Shown: positions 26,537 to 36,371, counted from the stretch's first letter. The stretch is 64,000 nucleotides of DNA from CBDDHT01 sp965227905 (GCA_965227905.1 OZ245780.1:4340001-4404000), one strand, 5' to 3'. Program-made: numbers and translations. The notes: generated from the sequence alone by a model not told the origin.

Positions 26537-27736
26537 TCACACGCCAACCGGCTCCGCTGTGGCAGTAGCCCTGGTCGGATTTGCCGCTGCCAATGCAGTG
26601 ATGAGTTGATTGATATCATCTTCGCGGTGCGCTGCCGAGAATGCGACTCGCAACCGTGCGGTTCCCTTAGGGACGGTTGGTGGGCGAATAGCCGTCACCC
26701 ATAAACCGGCAGCTCGCAATGCGCCGCTGAGCGCCAGTGCGTCTTCTGCGCCACCGACAACGATTGGAACGATCTGTGTCGAAGATCGAGCGGTATCGTA
26801 ACCAAGTGCTTTCGCTTCGACCCTGAAGTCCTCGGCGAAGCGCGAAACGCGGCGGCGTTCTTCGTCGAGCTCAGGCAGAAGATCGAGCGCCGCATCCATT
26901 GCGCCAAGTACCGCCGGCGGAAGTCCTGTCGAGTAGATGAGACCGCTGGATCGGTTGATCAGATAGTCCTTGATGGTGGGAGAGCAGGCAACATAGGCAC
27001 CGAAACTTCCCATGGCCTTCGAGAAGGTGCCGATGACGATGTCGGCGCCATCGCTCATGCCGCGGCCGTCTGTTCCAAGAACGCCGGTCGCATGGGCATC
27101 GTCACAAACGACAACGCAATCGTTGGCTTTTGCATGCGCGACGATTTCAGCCATCGGAGCGACATCGCCATCCATGCTGAAAACACTCTCGGTCAGAATG
27201 AATTTCGGGCGATCGTCACCCGCATATTTGGCAAGCTGCTCCGCCAGATGATCTGCGTCCAAATGGCGATAACGAATTTGTCGCACGCCTGCCGCAGCGC
27301 AACCGAAATGCATGCTGGCATGGTTGAGTTTGTCGGCAAATACGAGCGGCTCGGCGCCGAGCACCCTGCGGTCGAATAATGCTTCCAGAACAGCTGCATT
27401 AGCCTGGAAGCCCGATGCCATAACGAGCGCCGCCGGTTTGCCTTTCAGCTTGGCAACCTTGTCTTCGATCCGGGCGAAACCCTCCAGATTGCCGGTCACC
27501 AGCCGCGATGCCGCGCTTCCCGCACCGAAACGCTTTGTCCATTCGCGCGCACGCTCAATCAGCTCGGGACGTACGGACAGACCCAGATAGTCGTTGCTCG
27601 CCAGATTGATGTACGAGCGGCCTGCAACAGTGACAGTCCGTGCGTCGGCGCGAGTGACCGAAATTAGGCGTCTTGCCAAACCGGTCTGATGGCGATCGCC
27701 AAGATAGGCCTGGTACTGGGTTTCTCCGCGGCTCAT
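26537..27736 (-). CDS. bioF: 8-amino-7-oxononanoate synthase
   Basis: PLP-dependent condensation of pimeloyl-ACP (or -CoA) with L-alanine to form KAPA. 399 residues, normal length. It shows NLASNDYLGLSVRP, FGAGSAASRLVTGN, the DDAHATGVLG cofactor motif, and the PLP Lys at about 240 in GTFSKAMGSFGAY. CAGGAAC precedes the ATG. First gene of the minus-strand unit bioF-esterase-bioC, divergent from bioB with about 80 bp between their starts. Confidence 0.95.
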   Translation of the reverse strand: MSRGETQYQAYLGDRHQTGLARRLISVTRADARTVTVAGRSYINLASNDYLGLSVRPELIERAREWTKRFGAGSAASRLVTGNLEGFARIEDKVAKLKGKPAALVMASGFQANAAVLEALFDRRVLGAEPLVFADKLNHASMHFGCAAAGVRQIRYRHLDADHLAEQLAKYAGDDRPKFILTESVFSMDGDVAPMAEIVAHAKANDCVVVCDDAHATGVLGTDGRGMSDGADIVIGTFSKAMGSFGAYVACSPTIKDYLINRSSGLIYSTGLPPAVLGAMDAALDLLPELDEERRRVSRFAEDFRVEAKALGYDTARSSTQIVPIVVGGAEDALALSGALRAAGLWVTAIRPPTVPKGTARLRVAFSAAHREDDINQLITALAAANPTRATATAEPVGV

Positions 27737-27814
27737 GTTCCTGTATTACCGGAGCGCTGGGTTGTCAGCAATGCGGCAACGCAGCATTTGAGCTAGGTGG
27801 ATCAGGCGGAAAGC

Positions 27815-28864
27815 ATGGAAAAGCAAAGCGAAATCACTCTTTCGGAACCACGTGCCGGTAATGGTCAGCAGGCGGATTCAGCCACGCTGCGCCACGATTG
27901 GACCGGTGAAGAGGTATTGGAGATACTCGAACAGCCTTTGACCGAATTGATCTACCAGGCCCAAACGACCCATCGCGCGCACCACGTCGACAATACGGTT
28001 CAGCTTGCCAGCCTTCTCTCGATCAAGACCGGCGGATGCCCTGAGGACTGCAAATATTGCCCTCAATCGGCACATTATTCGAAATCGACGGGCCTCCAGA
28101 AGGAACAGCTGCTCGATGTCGACGACGTGCTGGCCGAAGCCGGCGCCGCCAAGGCTGCCGGTGCCACGCGTTTCTGCATGGGCGCGGCCTGGCGCGAAGT
28201 GCGCGACGGGGCCGAGTTCGACCAGGTCCTCGATATGGTCCGAGGCGTTCGCTCAATCGGCATGGAAGCCTGCGTGACGCTCGGGATGTTGAATCAGTCT
28301 CAGGCCGACCGTCTCGCCGAAGCAGGTCTCACAGCCTACAACCACAATCTCGATACCTCGCCCGAATTCTACAGCGACATCATCTCGACCCGGACCTACC
28401 AGGACCGGCTCGACACTTTGGAGCGCGCGCGTTCTGCCGGCATCACCCTTTGTTCGGGCGGCATTATCGGCATGGGCGAAAGCAATATGGACCGGGCCCG
28501 CATGCTTCAGGTTCTGGCCAATATCGACCCGCACCCCGAGAGCGTGCCGATCAATGCCCTGGTTCCCGTCGAAGGCACACCAATGGCGAAACGTGATCTG
28601 ATCGATCCGATCGAGCTGGTCCGCATGGTGGCAACCGCCCGCATCATCATGCCGCAAGCGCGCGTGAGACTGTCGGCCGGTCGCAAGAACCTCACGAAGG
28701 AAGCGCAGGTCCTCTGCCTACTCGCCGGCGCCAATTCGATCTTCTATGGGGAGAGCCTTCTCACGACGGCCAACAATGAGACGGATGAGGATGTTGCCTT
28801 GATCCGCGAGGCCGGCCTGGAGATTTTGGGTTCCGATCCCGATAACGATCCAGTTCACAACTAG
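27815..28864 (+). CDS. bioB: Biotin synthase (radical SAM)
   Basis: Inserts sulfur into dethiobiotin using a [4Fe-4S] radical SAM cluster and a sacrificial [2Fe-2S] cluster. 349 residues. The radical SAM CxxxCxxC motif is at C75, C79 and C82 (GGCPEDCKYCPQS). YNHNLDTSPEFY, CSGGIIGMGE and RLSAGR are BioB signatures. The ATG at 27815 is preferred over a GTG at 27797 because a purine-rich AGGCGGAAAGC lies just before it. Transcribed alone, divergent from bioF. I found no BioR-type TTATMKATAA operator in the short shared promoter region. Confidence 0.95.
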   Translation: MEKQSEITLSEPRAGNGQQADSATLRHDWTGEEVLEILEQPLTELIYQAQTTHRAHHVDNTVQLASLLSIKTGGCPEDCKYCPQSAHYSKSTGLQKEQLLDVDDVLAEAGAAKAAGATRFCMGAAWREVRDGAEFDQVLDMVRGVRSIGMEACVTLGMLNQSQADRLAEAGLTAYNHNLDTSPEFYSDIISTRTYQDRLDTLERARSAGITLCSGGIIGMGESNMDRARMLQVLANIDPHPESVPINALVPVEGTPMAKRDLIDPIELVRMVATARIIMPQARVRLSAGRKNLTKEAQVLCLLAGANSIFYGESLLTTANNETDEDVALIREAGLEILGSDPDNDPVHN

Positions 28865-28983
28865 AGTCTTGAGACGCGTCCCGGTAACAATTCGAGTTTC
28901 GGCAAAAATGTGAGTGCCATGTTCCGTAACTGTCCCACTCGGGCGATCTTCGATCGTGCGGTTTTCCTGTTGGATCAAGTGCG

Positions 28984-31071
28984 ATGATCCTGGTCGCATT
29001 CGATATCGGAGGGACATTTACGGATCTCGTCCTGTTCCGCACGCACGACAAGGAACTTTTCGTCCACAAAATTCCGAGTACATCCGCACGTCCGGAAGAG
29101 GCAGTGCTGAGCGGCATCACCGAGCTGTTTTCGCAAGCCGGTGCTGATCCGGCCGATGCGGATACGCTGTTCCACGCGACAACGATCGCAACGAACACCA
29201 TCCTCGAGCGTAAGGGCAGCCGGACGGGGTTGATTGCCACACGCGGCTTTCGGGACGTCCTGCTGATCGGTCGCCAAAAACGTTATGACACGCGCGACCT
29301 GTATCTCGACAAACCCGAACCTCTGACCAAGCGGCGCTACATCCAGGAGGTGGCGGAACGGGTCAAATTTGATGGATCGATCCATTTCCCGCTCGACGAG
29401 GAGAGCGTCGATCAAGCCGTCGGCGCGCTATGCGACGCCGGCGTTGAGTCGATTGCTGTCGCGCTTCTTCATAGCTACGCCAATGACACGCATGAGAAGG
29501 CGATAAAAGAGCGGATCAAAGCTCTATCACCGGAGATGAGCGTATCGATCTCATCCGAGGTCTCCGCCAAGTACCGTGAATATGAACGGACCAACACGAC
29601 AACGGCGGATGCTTACGTAAAGCCGATCGTCTCACGCTACCTTGGCACCTTAAAATCGGCACTCAGCGAACAAGGGTTCGCCAAAAGCCCATTCATCATG
29701 CAATCGAATGGCGGCGTGGTCTCAGCCGAAGTTGCTGCCGAATACCCTGTTCGCATTATCGAGTCCGGCCCTGCTGCGGGCGTCCTGATGTGTGCTTCCG
29801 TCGCCAAACAGGAAGGCTTCGATCATGTGCTCACATTCGACATGGGCGGTACGACTGCCAAGATCGGTGCCGTCGACCATGGCGAACCTGCGCTGACGTC
29901 AACCTTCGAGGTCGATGCGAAAAACTACCGTCGCTACTCAGGATTGCCGCTGAACGTTCAGTCGATCGAACTGGTGGAAATCGGCGCAGGCGGTGGCTCC
30001 CTCGCAGATACGGATATGGGATTGATCAAGGTCGGTCCGCGAAGCGCTGGCGCTGTCCCCGGCCCCATCTGCTACGGCGGAACAGGCACCGAGCCGACCG
30101 TCACCGATGCGAATCTCGTGCTTGGCTACCTCAACCCGGACAACTTTTGCGGCGGCTCCATGACGCTCGACGTGGACGCTGCAAAGGATGGGATCCAACG
30201 CTCGATCGCAGACCCCATGGACCTTACGGTCCCGGACGCGGCATGGGGCATTCATGCAGTTGCCAATTCCAATATGGCGGCAGCCATGCGGGTCATTTCG
30301 GTCGAGCGTGGTCGTGATCCGGGTCAATGCGTAATGGTTGCCTTCGGCGGCGCAGGCCCCTTGCATGCAACAAGCCTTGCGCGAGAGCTCGGCATTCCGA
30401 AAGTCATTATCCCGAAGGGCGCGGGTGTCGGTTCGGCATTGGGAATGCTCGCCGCCGATACCCGGCTCGATGTGTCCCTAACCCGTATCCTTCAACTGAA
30501 CGATACAGATCCTGCAGTTATCGCCAATATCTATGACGAATTGGAAAAACGTGCGCGCAGCGAAATCGTATCGATGCTCAATGGCCGTGAGCCTCTTTGG
30601 CAACGCTATGCCTATATCCGCTTCAAGGGGCAAGGCTCCGAACTCAAGGTCGACCTACCTTCGGGCAACATCGATACAGACTACCCTCAGAAGGTAATCG
30701 ATGCCTTCCGTGCCGAGTATCGGAAGAATTTCGGCTATTGGGACGAGGACAACATCGCCGAGAGCGTGGATTGGCAACTCGTCGCAATATTGCCAACCGA
30801 GGCTAGTCGCCTCGACTTTGGGGGCGTCGCCCCGACCGCGCATGACACCGACCCGGTCGTTGGCACGAGGCAAGCCTATTTTTCCAATCTTGGTGGTTAC
30901 ACGGATACCAAGATCGTCGATCGTTACAAGATCGGACCGGAGACGCGCATCGTCGGCCCTGCTGTTGTCGAGGAGCGGGAGGCAACAATCGTCGCGATGC
31001 CCGGCGACGTGATTTCGCTTTCCGAGCACGACAATCTCGTCATCACCATAGCCGAGGAGGCGAACAGATGA
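28984..31071 (+). CDS. hyuA: Hydantoinase/oxoprolinase A subunit
   Basis: 695-residue ATPase subunit of an ATP-dependent N-methylhydantoinase/5-oxoprolinase-type enzyme that opens five-membered cyclic amides. N-terminal sugar-kinase-like ATP motif FDIGGTFTDLVLF, central FDMGGTTAKIGAV, then GAGGGSLADTD and FGGAGPLHA. The length is normal for HyuA. The stop overlaps the start of hyuB by 4 bp. Which cyclic amide is used cannot be read; the neighbouring TRAP transporter and D-amino-acid-type aminotransferase would fit uptake and use of hydantoin- or oxoproline-like compounds. Confidence 0.93.
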   Translation: MILVAFDIGGTFTDLVLFRTHDKELFVHKIPSTSARPEEAVLSGITELFSQAGADPADADTLFHATTIATNTILERKGSRTGLIATRGFRDVLLIGRQKRYDTRDLYLDKPEPLTKRRYIQEVAERVKFDGSIHFPLDEESVDQAVGALCDAGVESIAVALLHSYANDTHEKAIKERIKALSPEMSVSISSEVSAKYREYERTNTTTADAYVKPIVSRYLGTLKSALSEQGFAKSPFIMQSNGGVVSAEVAAEYPVRIIESGPAAGVLMCASVAKQEGFDHVLTFDMGGTTAKIGAVDHGEPALTSTFEVDAKNYRRYSGLPLNVQSIELVEIGAGGGSLADTDMGLIKVGPRSAGAVPGPICYGGTGTEPTVTDANLVLGYLNPDNFCGGSMTLDVDAAKDGIQRSIADPMDLTVPDAAWGIHAVANSNMAAAMRVISVERGRDPGQCVMVAFGGAGPLHATSLARELGIPKVIIPKGAGVGSALGMLAADTRLDVSLTRILQLNDTDPAVIANIYDELEKRARSEIVSMLNGREPLWQRYAYIRFKGQGSELKVDLPSGNIDTDYPQKVIDAFRAEYRKNFGYWDEDNIAESVDWQLVAILPTEASRLDFGGVAPTAHDTDPVVGTRQAYFSNLGGYTDTKIVDRYKIGPETRIVGPAVVEEREATIVAMPGDVISLSEHDNLVITIAEEANR

Positions 31072-32765
31072 GCGCGCTGAACGCGCCCAGCGGACAAACA
31101 TCCATCGATTCGATCACGCTCACATTGCTGTGGAACAGACTGCTCTCGATCACGGAAGAAATGGGCAGCACGCTCCGCCGGACTGCCTTTACTGAAGCTG
31201 TGCGTGAGGCCGATGATTTCTCCACCGGTTTGTTCGATCGTCATGGCAGGCTCATTGCCCAGGGAAACTTTACCCCGGGTCATCTTGGCTCGATGCCATC
31301 CGTGGTCCGCAGCGTCCTCGAGATCTTTCCTTCCGACACGATGAAGCCAGGCGACGGCTTCCTAATGAATGACGCGGCACTTGGGTCCGGGCATTTCCCG
31401 GATATCTTTCTCGTCACGCCGATCTTCCTCGATGGCGGGCTCATCGGTTACGCCGTCGATATTGCTCACCATGTCGATGTTGGCGGTGCCGCGCCGGGCT
31501 CGCAGGAAGTCGCCGGCGTCAGCGAGGCATTTCAGGAAGGCCTGCGGATCCTGCCCGTCCGCTTCGTCCGCAATGGCGAATTCGACGCCGACATTCTCCG
31601 CATCATTCTTGCCAATGTGCGCGTCCCCGATAAGCTGCTCGGCGACCTCAAAGCCCAGCGAAACGCAAACTTCGTCGGCGCGAAGCGTTATGCCGAACTC
31701 TACCAGATGCATGGCGCAGACAAGATGGAAACTGCCATTGACGAGATCCTGCGCCGCTCGGAAGCGCGTATTCGCGAACGCATCGCCGAGTTGCCGGACG
31801 GCGTTTATTGCTTCGAGGACTGGATCGACGATTCCGGTCCCGGCACCGACCCGGTCCGGGTCCACGCTGCGGTGAAGATCGATGGCAATGAAATGATCAT
31901 CGACTTTTCAGGAAGCAGCGATCAGGTCTCCGCCGGCATCAATTCCTATCTCAACTACACCAGCGCCTATGGCAGCTTTGCAGCTAAAGTGTTGGCCGAT
32001 GCGCTCGTGCCCCAGAATGATGGCACCATGCGTCCGATATCGGTGACGTCGCGGGAAGGCTCTTTCTTCAATCCGGTGTTCCCCGCCGCGAGTGGAGGAC
32101 GAGCTGCGATTCAGGTTCGTATTTTCGAAGCGGTCAATGGGGCTCTTGCTCAGGTTCTGCCCGAGCGAGCGATGGGCGCTCATTCCCACTGGTCGAACCC
32201 CAATATCAGTGGCGTCGACGACCGTACCGGTGAGCGCTTCGTCCAGTACGATCTTATATTCGGCGGTCTCGGCGCCCTCTCCTGGAAAGATGGGATGGAG
32301 TCGCTTTCTCCCGTAATGAACTGCAGCAATATCCCGATCGAGGCGATGGAGGCGGCCAATCCGATCCTCTTTCACTGCCTGGAGTTCATTCCGGATTCGT
32401 GCGGCGCCGGTCGTTATCGCGGCGGTTGCGGTATCCGGAAGGATGCCGAAATTGCGAACTCCAGTGCGCTCGTGACACTGCTCGGCGAGCGGCATGAACA
32501 TGCCCCTTACGGCCTCTTTGGAGGCGGAGAAGGCGCGCATGCCGAAACGATCCTTATTCGCAATGGCGAGGAACGTTCACTTGGTTCGAAGGAAAGCCTC
32601 ACCCTCGAGCGTGGTGACATTATTTCCTTCCGGGTCTGCGGCGCCGGCGGTTACGGCGACCCAAAGGAGCGATCCCCTCAAGATATCGCGAATGACATCG
32701 CCGACGGCTTCGTCACACAAAGCCGTGCCGCGGCTGACTACGACTTCAAAACCTCGGAAACTTAG
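31068..32765 (+). CDS. hyuB: Hydantoinase/oxoprolinase B subunit
   Basis: 565-residue metal-dependent subunit that completes ring opening with HyuA. Family motifs include EEMGSTLRRTAFTEAVREAD, FSTGLFDRHGRLIAQ, GDGFLMNDAALGSGHFPDIF, and a C-terminal GAGRYRGGCGIRKD with GAGGYGDP. It starts in ATGA overlap with hyuA. It ends 9 bp before the convergent TRAP permease stop, without an obvious terminator between them. Confidence 0.93.
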   Translation: MSALNAPSGQTSIDSITLTLLWNRLLSITEEMGSTLRRTAFTEAVREADDFSTGLFDRHGRLIAQGNFTPGHLGSMPSVVRSVLEIFPSDTMKPGDGFLMNDAALGSGHFPDIFLVTPIFLDGGLIGYAVDIAHHVDVGGAAPGSQEVAGVSEAFQEGLRILPVRFVRNGEFDADILRIILANVRVPDKLLGDLKAQRNANFVGAKRYAELYQMHGADKMETAIDEILRRSEARIRERIAELPDGVYCFEDWIDDSGPGTDPVRVHAAVKIDGNEMIIDFSGSSDQVSAGINSYLNYTSAYGSFAAKVLADALVPQNDGTMRPISVTSREGSFFNPVFPAASGGRAAIQVRIFEAVNGALAQVLPERAMGAHSHWSNPNISGVDDRTGERFVQYDLIFGGLGALSWKDGMESLSPVMNCSNIPIEAMEAANPILFHCLEFIPDSCGAGRYRGGCGIRKDAEIANSSALVTLLGERHEHAPYGLFGGGEGAHAETILIRNGEERSLGSKESLTLERGDIISFRVCGAGGYGDPKERSPQDIANDIADGFVTQSRAAADYDFKTSET

Positions 32766-32774
32766 TCTCCAAAG

Positions 32775-34097
32775 TCAGTTCGTTCCGAATAGAAGATTGG
32801 GCAGCCAGAGAGCGATCTGCGGGAAGAACAGCACGATCATCAATCCGAACATCTGGATAACCATAAACTGCATCATCCCAAGATAGATATCCTTGAGGTC
32901 CCAGTCCGGGACCACCCCTTTTATGTAATAGGCCGACAGCGCCACCGGTGGCGACAACCAGGCTGTCTGCAGGCAGACGGCAACCAACGTGCAGAACCAA
33001 ACCAGGTCGATGCCGAGCTTCGTCACGGCCGGCAACATGATCGGAACGACAATCAAAATGATCGGCACCCATTCGAGTGGCCATCCAAGGATAAAGATCA
33101 GCGCCAGGATAACGAGCAGGAGGACAGTCGGCGGCAGGTCGAGTCCCAGCAACGCTTCGGCGATCATGGTTGCCGAACCGAGACGTGAGAAAACGGCGCC
33201 GTAGAAGTTGGATGCTGCAACGAGCAGCATGATCATGCTTGATGTTATGATCGTCGAATAAACAGCGGTCTTGAGGCGCTGCCAGGTAAGGCGCCGATAG
33301 GCAAGCGCCATGAGGAACGAGCCCATGGCGCCCATGGCGGCCGCGTCAGTAGGTGTCGCCAATCCGGCCAGAATGCTGCCTAGAACGGAAATGATCAGTA
33401 CGGCCAGCGGAATGATTCCGACGAAAAGCTCTCGCAAAATCTCATAGCTGGACTCCGCGCGTTCCTCGACCGGTAGGGCGGGACCGAGTTCCGGACGCAG
33501 GTAACTACGGACGACGGCATATCCCATGTACAGGCCAGCAAGCATAATGCCAGGGAAGACAGCAGCGGCGAACAACTCAGTGATCGGCACTCCGACCACG
33601 GGGCCCATGACGACAAGCATGATGCTTGGTGGGATCAACATCCCGAGCGTGCCACCGGCGGCGATGGAGCCGGCGCTCAACCGTGGGTCGTAGCCGCTGC
33701 GATTCATAATCGGCGCGGCCATGACACCGAGGATGGTCACCGACGCGCCGACGATGCCGGTTGCAGCCGCGAACAAGGTCGCGGTGAACAATACGGCGAT
33801 GTAGAGGGATCCTTTGACCGACGCGAGCATAAGCCTGAAACCGGTAAAAAGCCGATCCATCAGCCCTGCCTGCTCGAGGATGTACCCCATGAAAAGGAAG
33901 AGCGGCACGGCGGCAAGCAACGGCTCGCGCATAACGGTGAAAGTCTGGAGCACCAAGAGATAGGTGATGGCGTTGATTTCGCCGATATAACCGAAAACGA
34001 GCCCCAGAAATATCAAGGTGAATGATATCGGAAAGCCTATGAAGATCCCGATGAAAAGGCCGGCGAGCGAGACGAGACCAAGGACTTCCGGGCTCAT
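32775..34097 (-). CDS. dctM: TRAP transporter large permease, DctM family
   Basis: 440-residue, roughly 12-helix cation-coupled permease. It has the DctM glycine-rich segments GLFIGIFIGFPISFTLIFLG and TGIVGASVTILGVMAAPIMN, SAGSIAAGGTLGMLIPPSI, and the C-terminal WLSPPVALSAYYIKG. The ATG at 34097 overlaps the dctQ stop (ATGA), with GGGGAG a few bases ahead; an in-frame GTG at 34103 is less likely. It works with the small subunit and the periplasmic DctP receptor encoded upstream. Confidence 0.94.
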   Translation of the reverse strand: MSPEVLGLVSLAGLFIGIFIGFPISFTLIFLGLVFGYIGEINAITYLLVLQTFTVMREPLLAAVPLFLFMGYILEQAGLMDRLFTGFRLMLASVKGSLYIAVLFTATLFAAATGIVGASVTILGVMAAPIMNRSGYDPRLSAGSIAAGGTLGMLIPPSIMLVVMGPVVGVPITELFAAAVFPGIMLAGLYMGYAVVRSYLRPELGPALPVEERAESSYEILRELFVGIIPLAVLIISVLGSILAGLATPTDAAAMGAMGSFLMALAYRRLTWQRLKTAVYSTIITSSMIMLLVAASNFYGAVFSRLGSATMIAEALLGLDLPPTVLLLVILALIFILGWPLEWVPIILIVVPIMLPAVTKLGIDLVWFCTLVAVCLQTAWLSPPVALSAYYIKGVVPDWDLKDIYLGMMQFMVIQMFGLMIVLFFPQIALWLPNLLFGTN

Positions 34098-34594
34098 GGC
34101 CACTCCCCGTGGATGATGGCATGTATGCTCTTAACGAACTCCGAGAATCCCTGAAGGAGCAGCAGGACGCCTGTAACCGGCATGATCGTCTTGAACGGAT
34201 AGATCGGTGGATTCCATGGGCTGGAAATACCCAGTTCCTGACGCTCCCAGGACGTCATCGCAAAGTCGGACGACTCTATGAAAAAGAACCAGATCGCCGG
34301 AAAGAAGAGTGAAGCATAGAGAAAAGCGTCTACAGCCCCCTGCCAACGCGGCGGCCAAAGGCGGTAGAAGAAGTCTGTTCGTATGTGCCCTTGAACGGCC
34401 AGCGTATATGCCGCCCCGATCATGAAGTGGGAGCCATACAGCATATAGGTCACGTCATAGGCCCAGACCGTCGGGGCATTGAACAGGTAGCGGGCGAACA
34501 CCTCATAGACGAGAGCCAGAACCATCGGGATGACCAGCCAGGCAAACAGGCGTCCCGACCAGACGCTGATACCGTCGAGCACCGGAACAATCAC
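34094..34594 (-). CDS. dctQ: TRAP transporter small permease, DctQ family
   Basis: Four-helix small membrane subunit, at least 166 residues: VWSGRLFAWLVIPMVLALVY, EVFARYLFNAPTVWAYDVTY, HIRTDFFYRLWPPR and further helices. The start is unresolved. GTG 34594 is the first standard start in frame but has no ribosome site. The frame stays open upstream, and a CTG at 34657 follows GGGGGTAGGGGAC closely. That start would add 21 residues (LTDAETHLDVKAARRLARPF...). The gene is co-transcribed with dctM by overlap and lies downstream of dctP across a strong hairpin. Confidence 0.85.
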   Translation of the reverse strand: MIVPVLDGISVWSGRLFAWLVIPMVLALVYEVFARYLFNAPTVWAYDVTYMLYGSHFMIGAAYTLAVQGHIRTDFFYRLWPPRWQGAVDAFLYASLFFPAIWFFFIESSDFAMTSWERQELGISSPWNPPIYPFKTIMPVTGVLLLLQGFSEFVKSIHAIIHGEWP

Positions 34595-34718
34595 GTCAAA
34601 CGGCCGCGCGAGTCGTCGCGCTGCTTTGACGTCGAGATGTGTCTCTGCGTCGGTCAGGTCCCCTACCCCCGAGTTCGGCCGAAAACTCGGCCGCTATATC
34701 CGCATTCCTGCGGTATCC

Positions 34719-34755
34719 GAATAGGCGTTTGGTCCAAAAGACCATACGCCTATTC
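34719..34755 (-). promoter_or_regulatory. Strong intercistronic hairpin between dctP and dctQ
   Basis: GAATAGGCGTTTGGTC (34719-34734) pairs with GACCATACGCCTATTC (34740-34755), 16 bp with one mismatch and a 5-nt loop. It lies just downstream of the dctP stop in the direction of transcription. There is no T tract after it. A role in partial termination or 3'-end protection, leaving more dctP than dctQM message, is likely. Confidence 0.7.
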
Positions 34756-34790
34756 AGCTGTCGTGTCAGACGCTCAGATTGAGCGTCTTC

Positions 34791-35897
34791 TTACTTCTTC
34801 TTGTCGACTGCGGCCTGGCCGAGCCCCTGATACAGACCAAGCAATTTGGTCCAGTAGGGAACGGTCAGATCAGCAAAAGTCTTTTGCGAGTCGGCAACCT
34901 TCTTGAAGAAGGGATCCTTCGCCGAATACTTCTCCATCACAGCCTGCGAGGACTTCAGGAACGCAGGATAGAGGTCGGGCGGTGTGTCATGCACCTTGAC
35001 GCCGTGCTTCTCCTGCATCTCTTTCAGTGCAGCAGCATTGCGATAGATGTTCACCGCAATTGAGTCCGTCACCGACGCCTTGGCCGCAATCTTGATGATA
35101 GCTTGCAGATCTGCGGGCAGTTTTTTCCAGAAATCCTTGTTGATGATCAGGCTTCCAAGATCAGAAGCCTGATGGAAGCCCTGCAGATAATAGTGCTTCC
35201 AGACCTGGTGCAGACCGAGCTTGATATCTTCACCTGGGTTGATCCACTCGGCCGCGTCGATAACGCCGCGCTGGGCTGCCGGTACGATTTCACCACCAGG
35301 CAGGGCAACAGCCGTAACGCCCATTCCGGTGAACAGCTCACCCGTCAGTCCGGGCGGTGAGCGGTATTTCAGTTTCTGGAAGTCTGCGAGGCTGGTGATC
35401 GGTTCCTTGAACCATCCAAGCGGCTGACCGCCTGACATAAGATTGATAAAAGCAACCATATTGGCTTTCAGATCAGTGTCGATGAACTGCTGATAGAGCT
35501 CATTACCACCGCCTTGATAGAACCAGGACAGATAGGTGAACTGGTCCATACCGCCAACGCTTGGCTGATCGGCAAACAGATAGGCAGCGGGACGCTTTCC
35601 GGAGAAGAAGTGGGCCCAGGTAAATCCACCTTCGACAATGCCTTTGTCGACGGCATCCATGACCTCGGTGAAACCAACAACAGCGCCAACCGGTAGAATT
35701 TCGGTTTTTAAGCGTCCACCGGACATGGCATCGACGTTCTTGCCAAAGTCCTGCAGAATTTCAATGTACATACTGGAAGCATTCAGAGCGGTTTGGATCC
35801 GCCATTTCATTGTATCGGCTGCATGCGCAACAGACGCAAAGCTCGCGGAAGCGAGCAGAATTGCAGCCACAGAGAACGAAAACAGGATACGCCTCAT
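34791..35897 (-). CDS. dctP: TRAP transporter periplasmic receptor, DctP family
   Basis: 368 residues. The signal peptide MRRILFSFSVAAILLASASF is cleaved near VAHAAD. Mature sequence shows the DctP core: KWRIQTALNASSMYIEILQD, GAVVGFTEVMDAVDKGIVEG, the substrate-carboxylate Arg region LKYRSPPGLTGELFTGMGVT, then AAEWINPGEDIKLGLHQVWK and FHQASDLGSLIINKDFWKKL. The last segments resemble the TakP (2-oxo acid) branch. ATG 35897 is preceded by GGAGGAAGG; ATG 35927 would disrupt the signal peptide. An organic-acid ligand is likely but not certain. Confidence 0.92.
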   Translation of the reverse strand: MRRILFSFSVAAILLASASFASVAHAADTMKWRIQTALNASSMYIEILQDFGKNVDAMSGGRLKTEILPVGAVVGFTEVMDAVDKGIVEGGFTWAHFFSGKRPAAYLFADQPSVGGMDQFTYLSWFYQGGGNELYQQFIDTDLKANMVAFINLMSGGQPLGWFKEPITSLADFQKLKYRSPPGLTGELFTGMGVTAVALPGGEIVPAAQRGVIDAAEWINPGEDIKLGLHQVWKHYYLQGFHQASDLGSLIINKDFWKKLPADLQAIIKIAAKASVTDSIAVNIYRNAAALKEMQEKHGVKVHDTPPDLYPAFLKSSQAVMEKYSAKDPFFKKVADSQKTFADLTVPYWTKLLGLYQGLGQAAVDKKK

Positions 35898-36371
35898 GAC
35901 TTTGCCTTCCTCCATAATGGTCGACATTCGGGGGTGTACGCTATGAATGCTAGCGCTATCCGATCAGACGAGTCCATCTGCCACTTGACAATCGGCATGC
36001 GGGAATCGCGCCCCTGACCTCTTTTTTTGCCGCCCAACTGCGAGGCATTTCGTGTCCGCTTTGTGCCTGACGATTGCGCACTCGCCTTACGGTTGCAAAT
36101 GCTCGGCGACACCGCCTCGCGTCTGCTGACCTTTCGCTGCTTGTAGAATGAGGAATTTCTAGGCAGCGCACGCGGCCGCTCGCGAATGCCACAGCAATCG
36201 TTGCGTTGCTATGTCGCATTCGTTTTCCCTGCCGAAGAGCAAGCCGATCCTGGAAGGAAGCGAGATCCAACAACAAGCCAGAAACCACCACGTCCGGGAT
36301 CGATCGATCTTGACAATTGGCGCCACCTCGGTGATCGCATGGGTCAATGCAGCCGTCTTAAGGATTTACCC
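35898..36371. other. 474-bp divergent intergenic region, no gene seen
   Basis: It separates dctP (minus) from the aminotransferase gene (plus) and must contain both promoters. TTGACA occurs at about 35986 and 36310, each a possible -35 box, but neither has a convincing -10 box. No reading frame here has a ribosome site and recognisable sequence. Confidence 0.45.

Noticed and set aside
27737..27814. BioR-type operator between bioF and bioB
   Set aside because: No match to TTATMKATAA could be found by eye in this gap.
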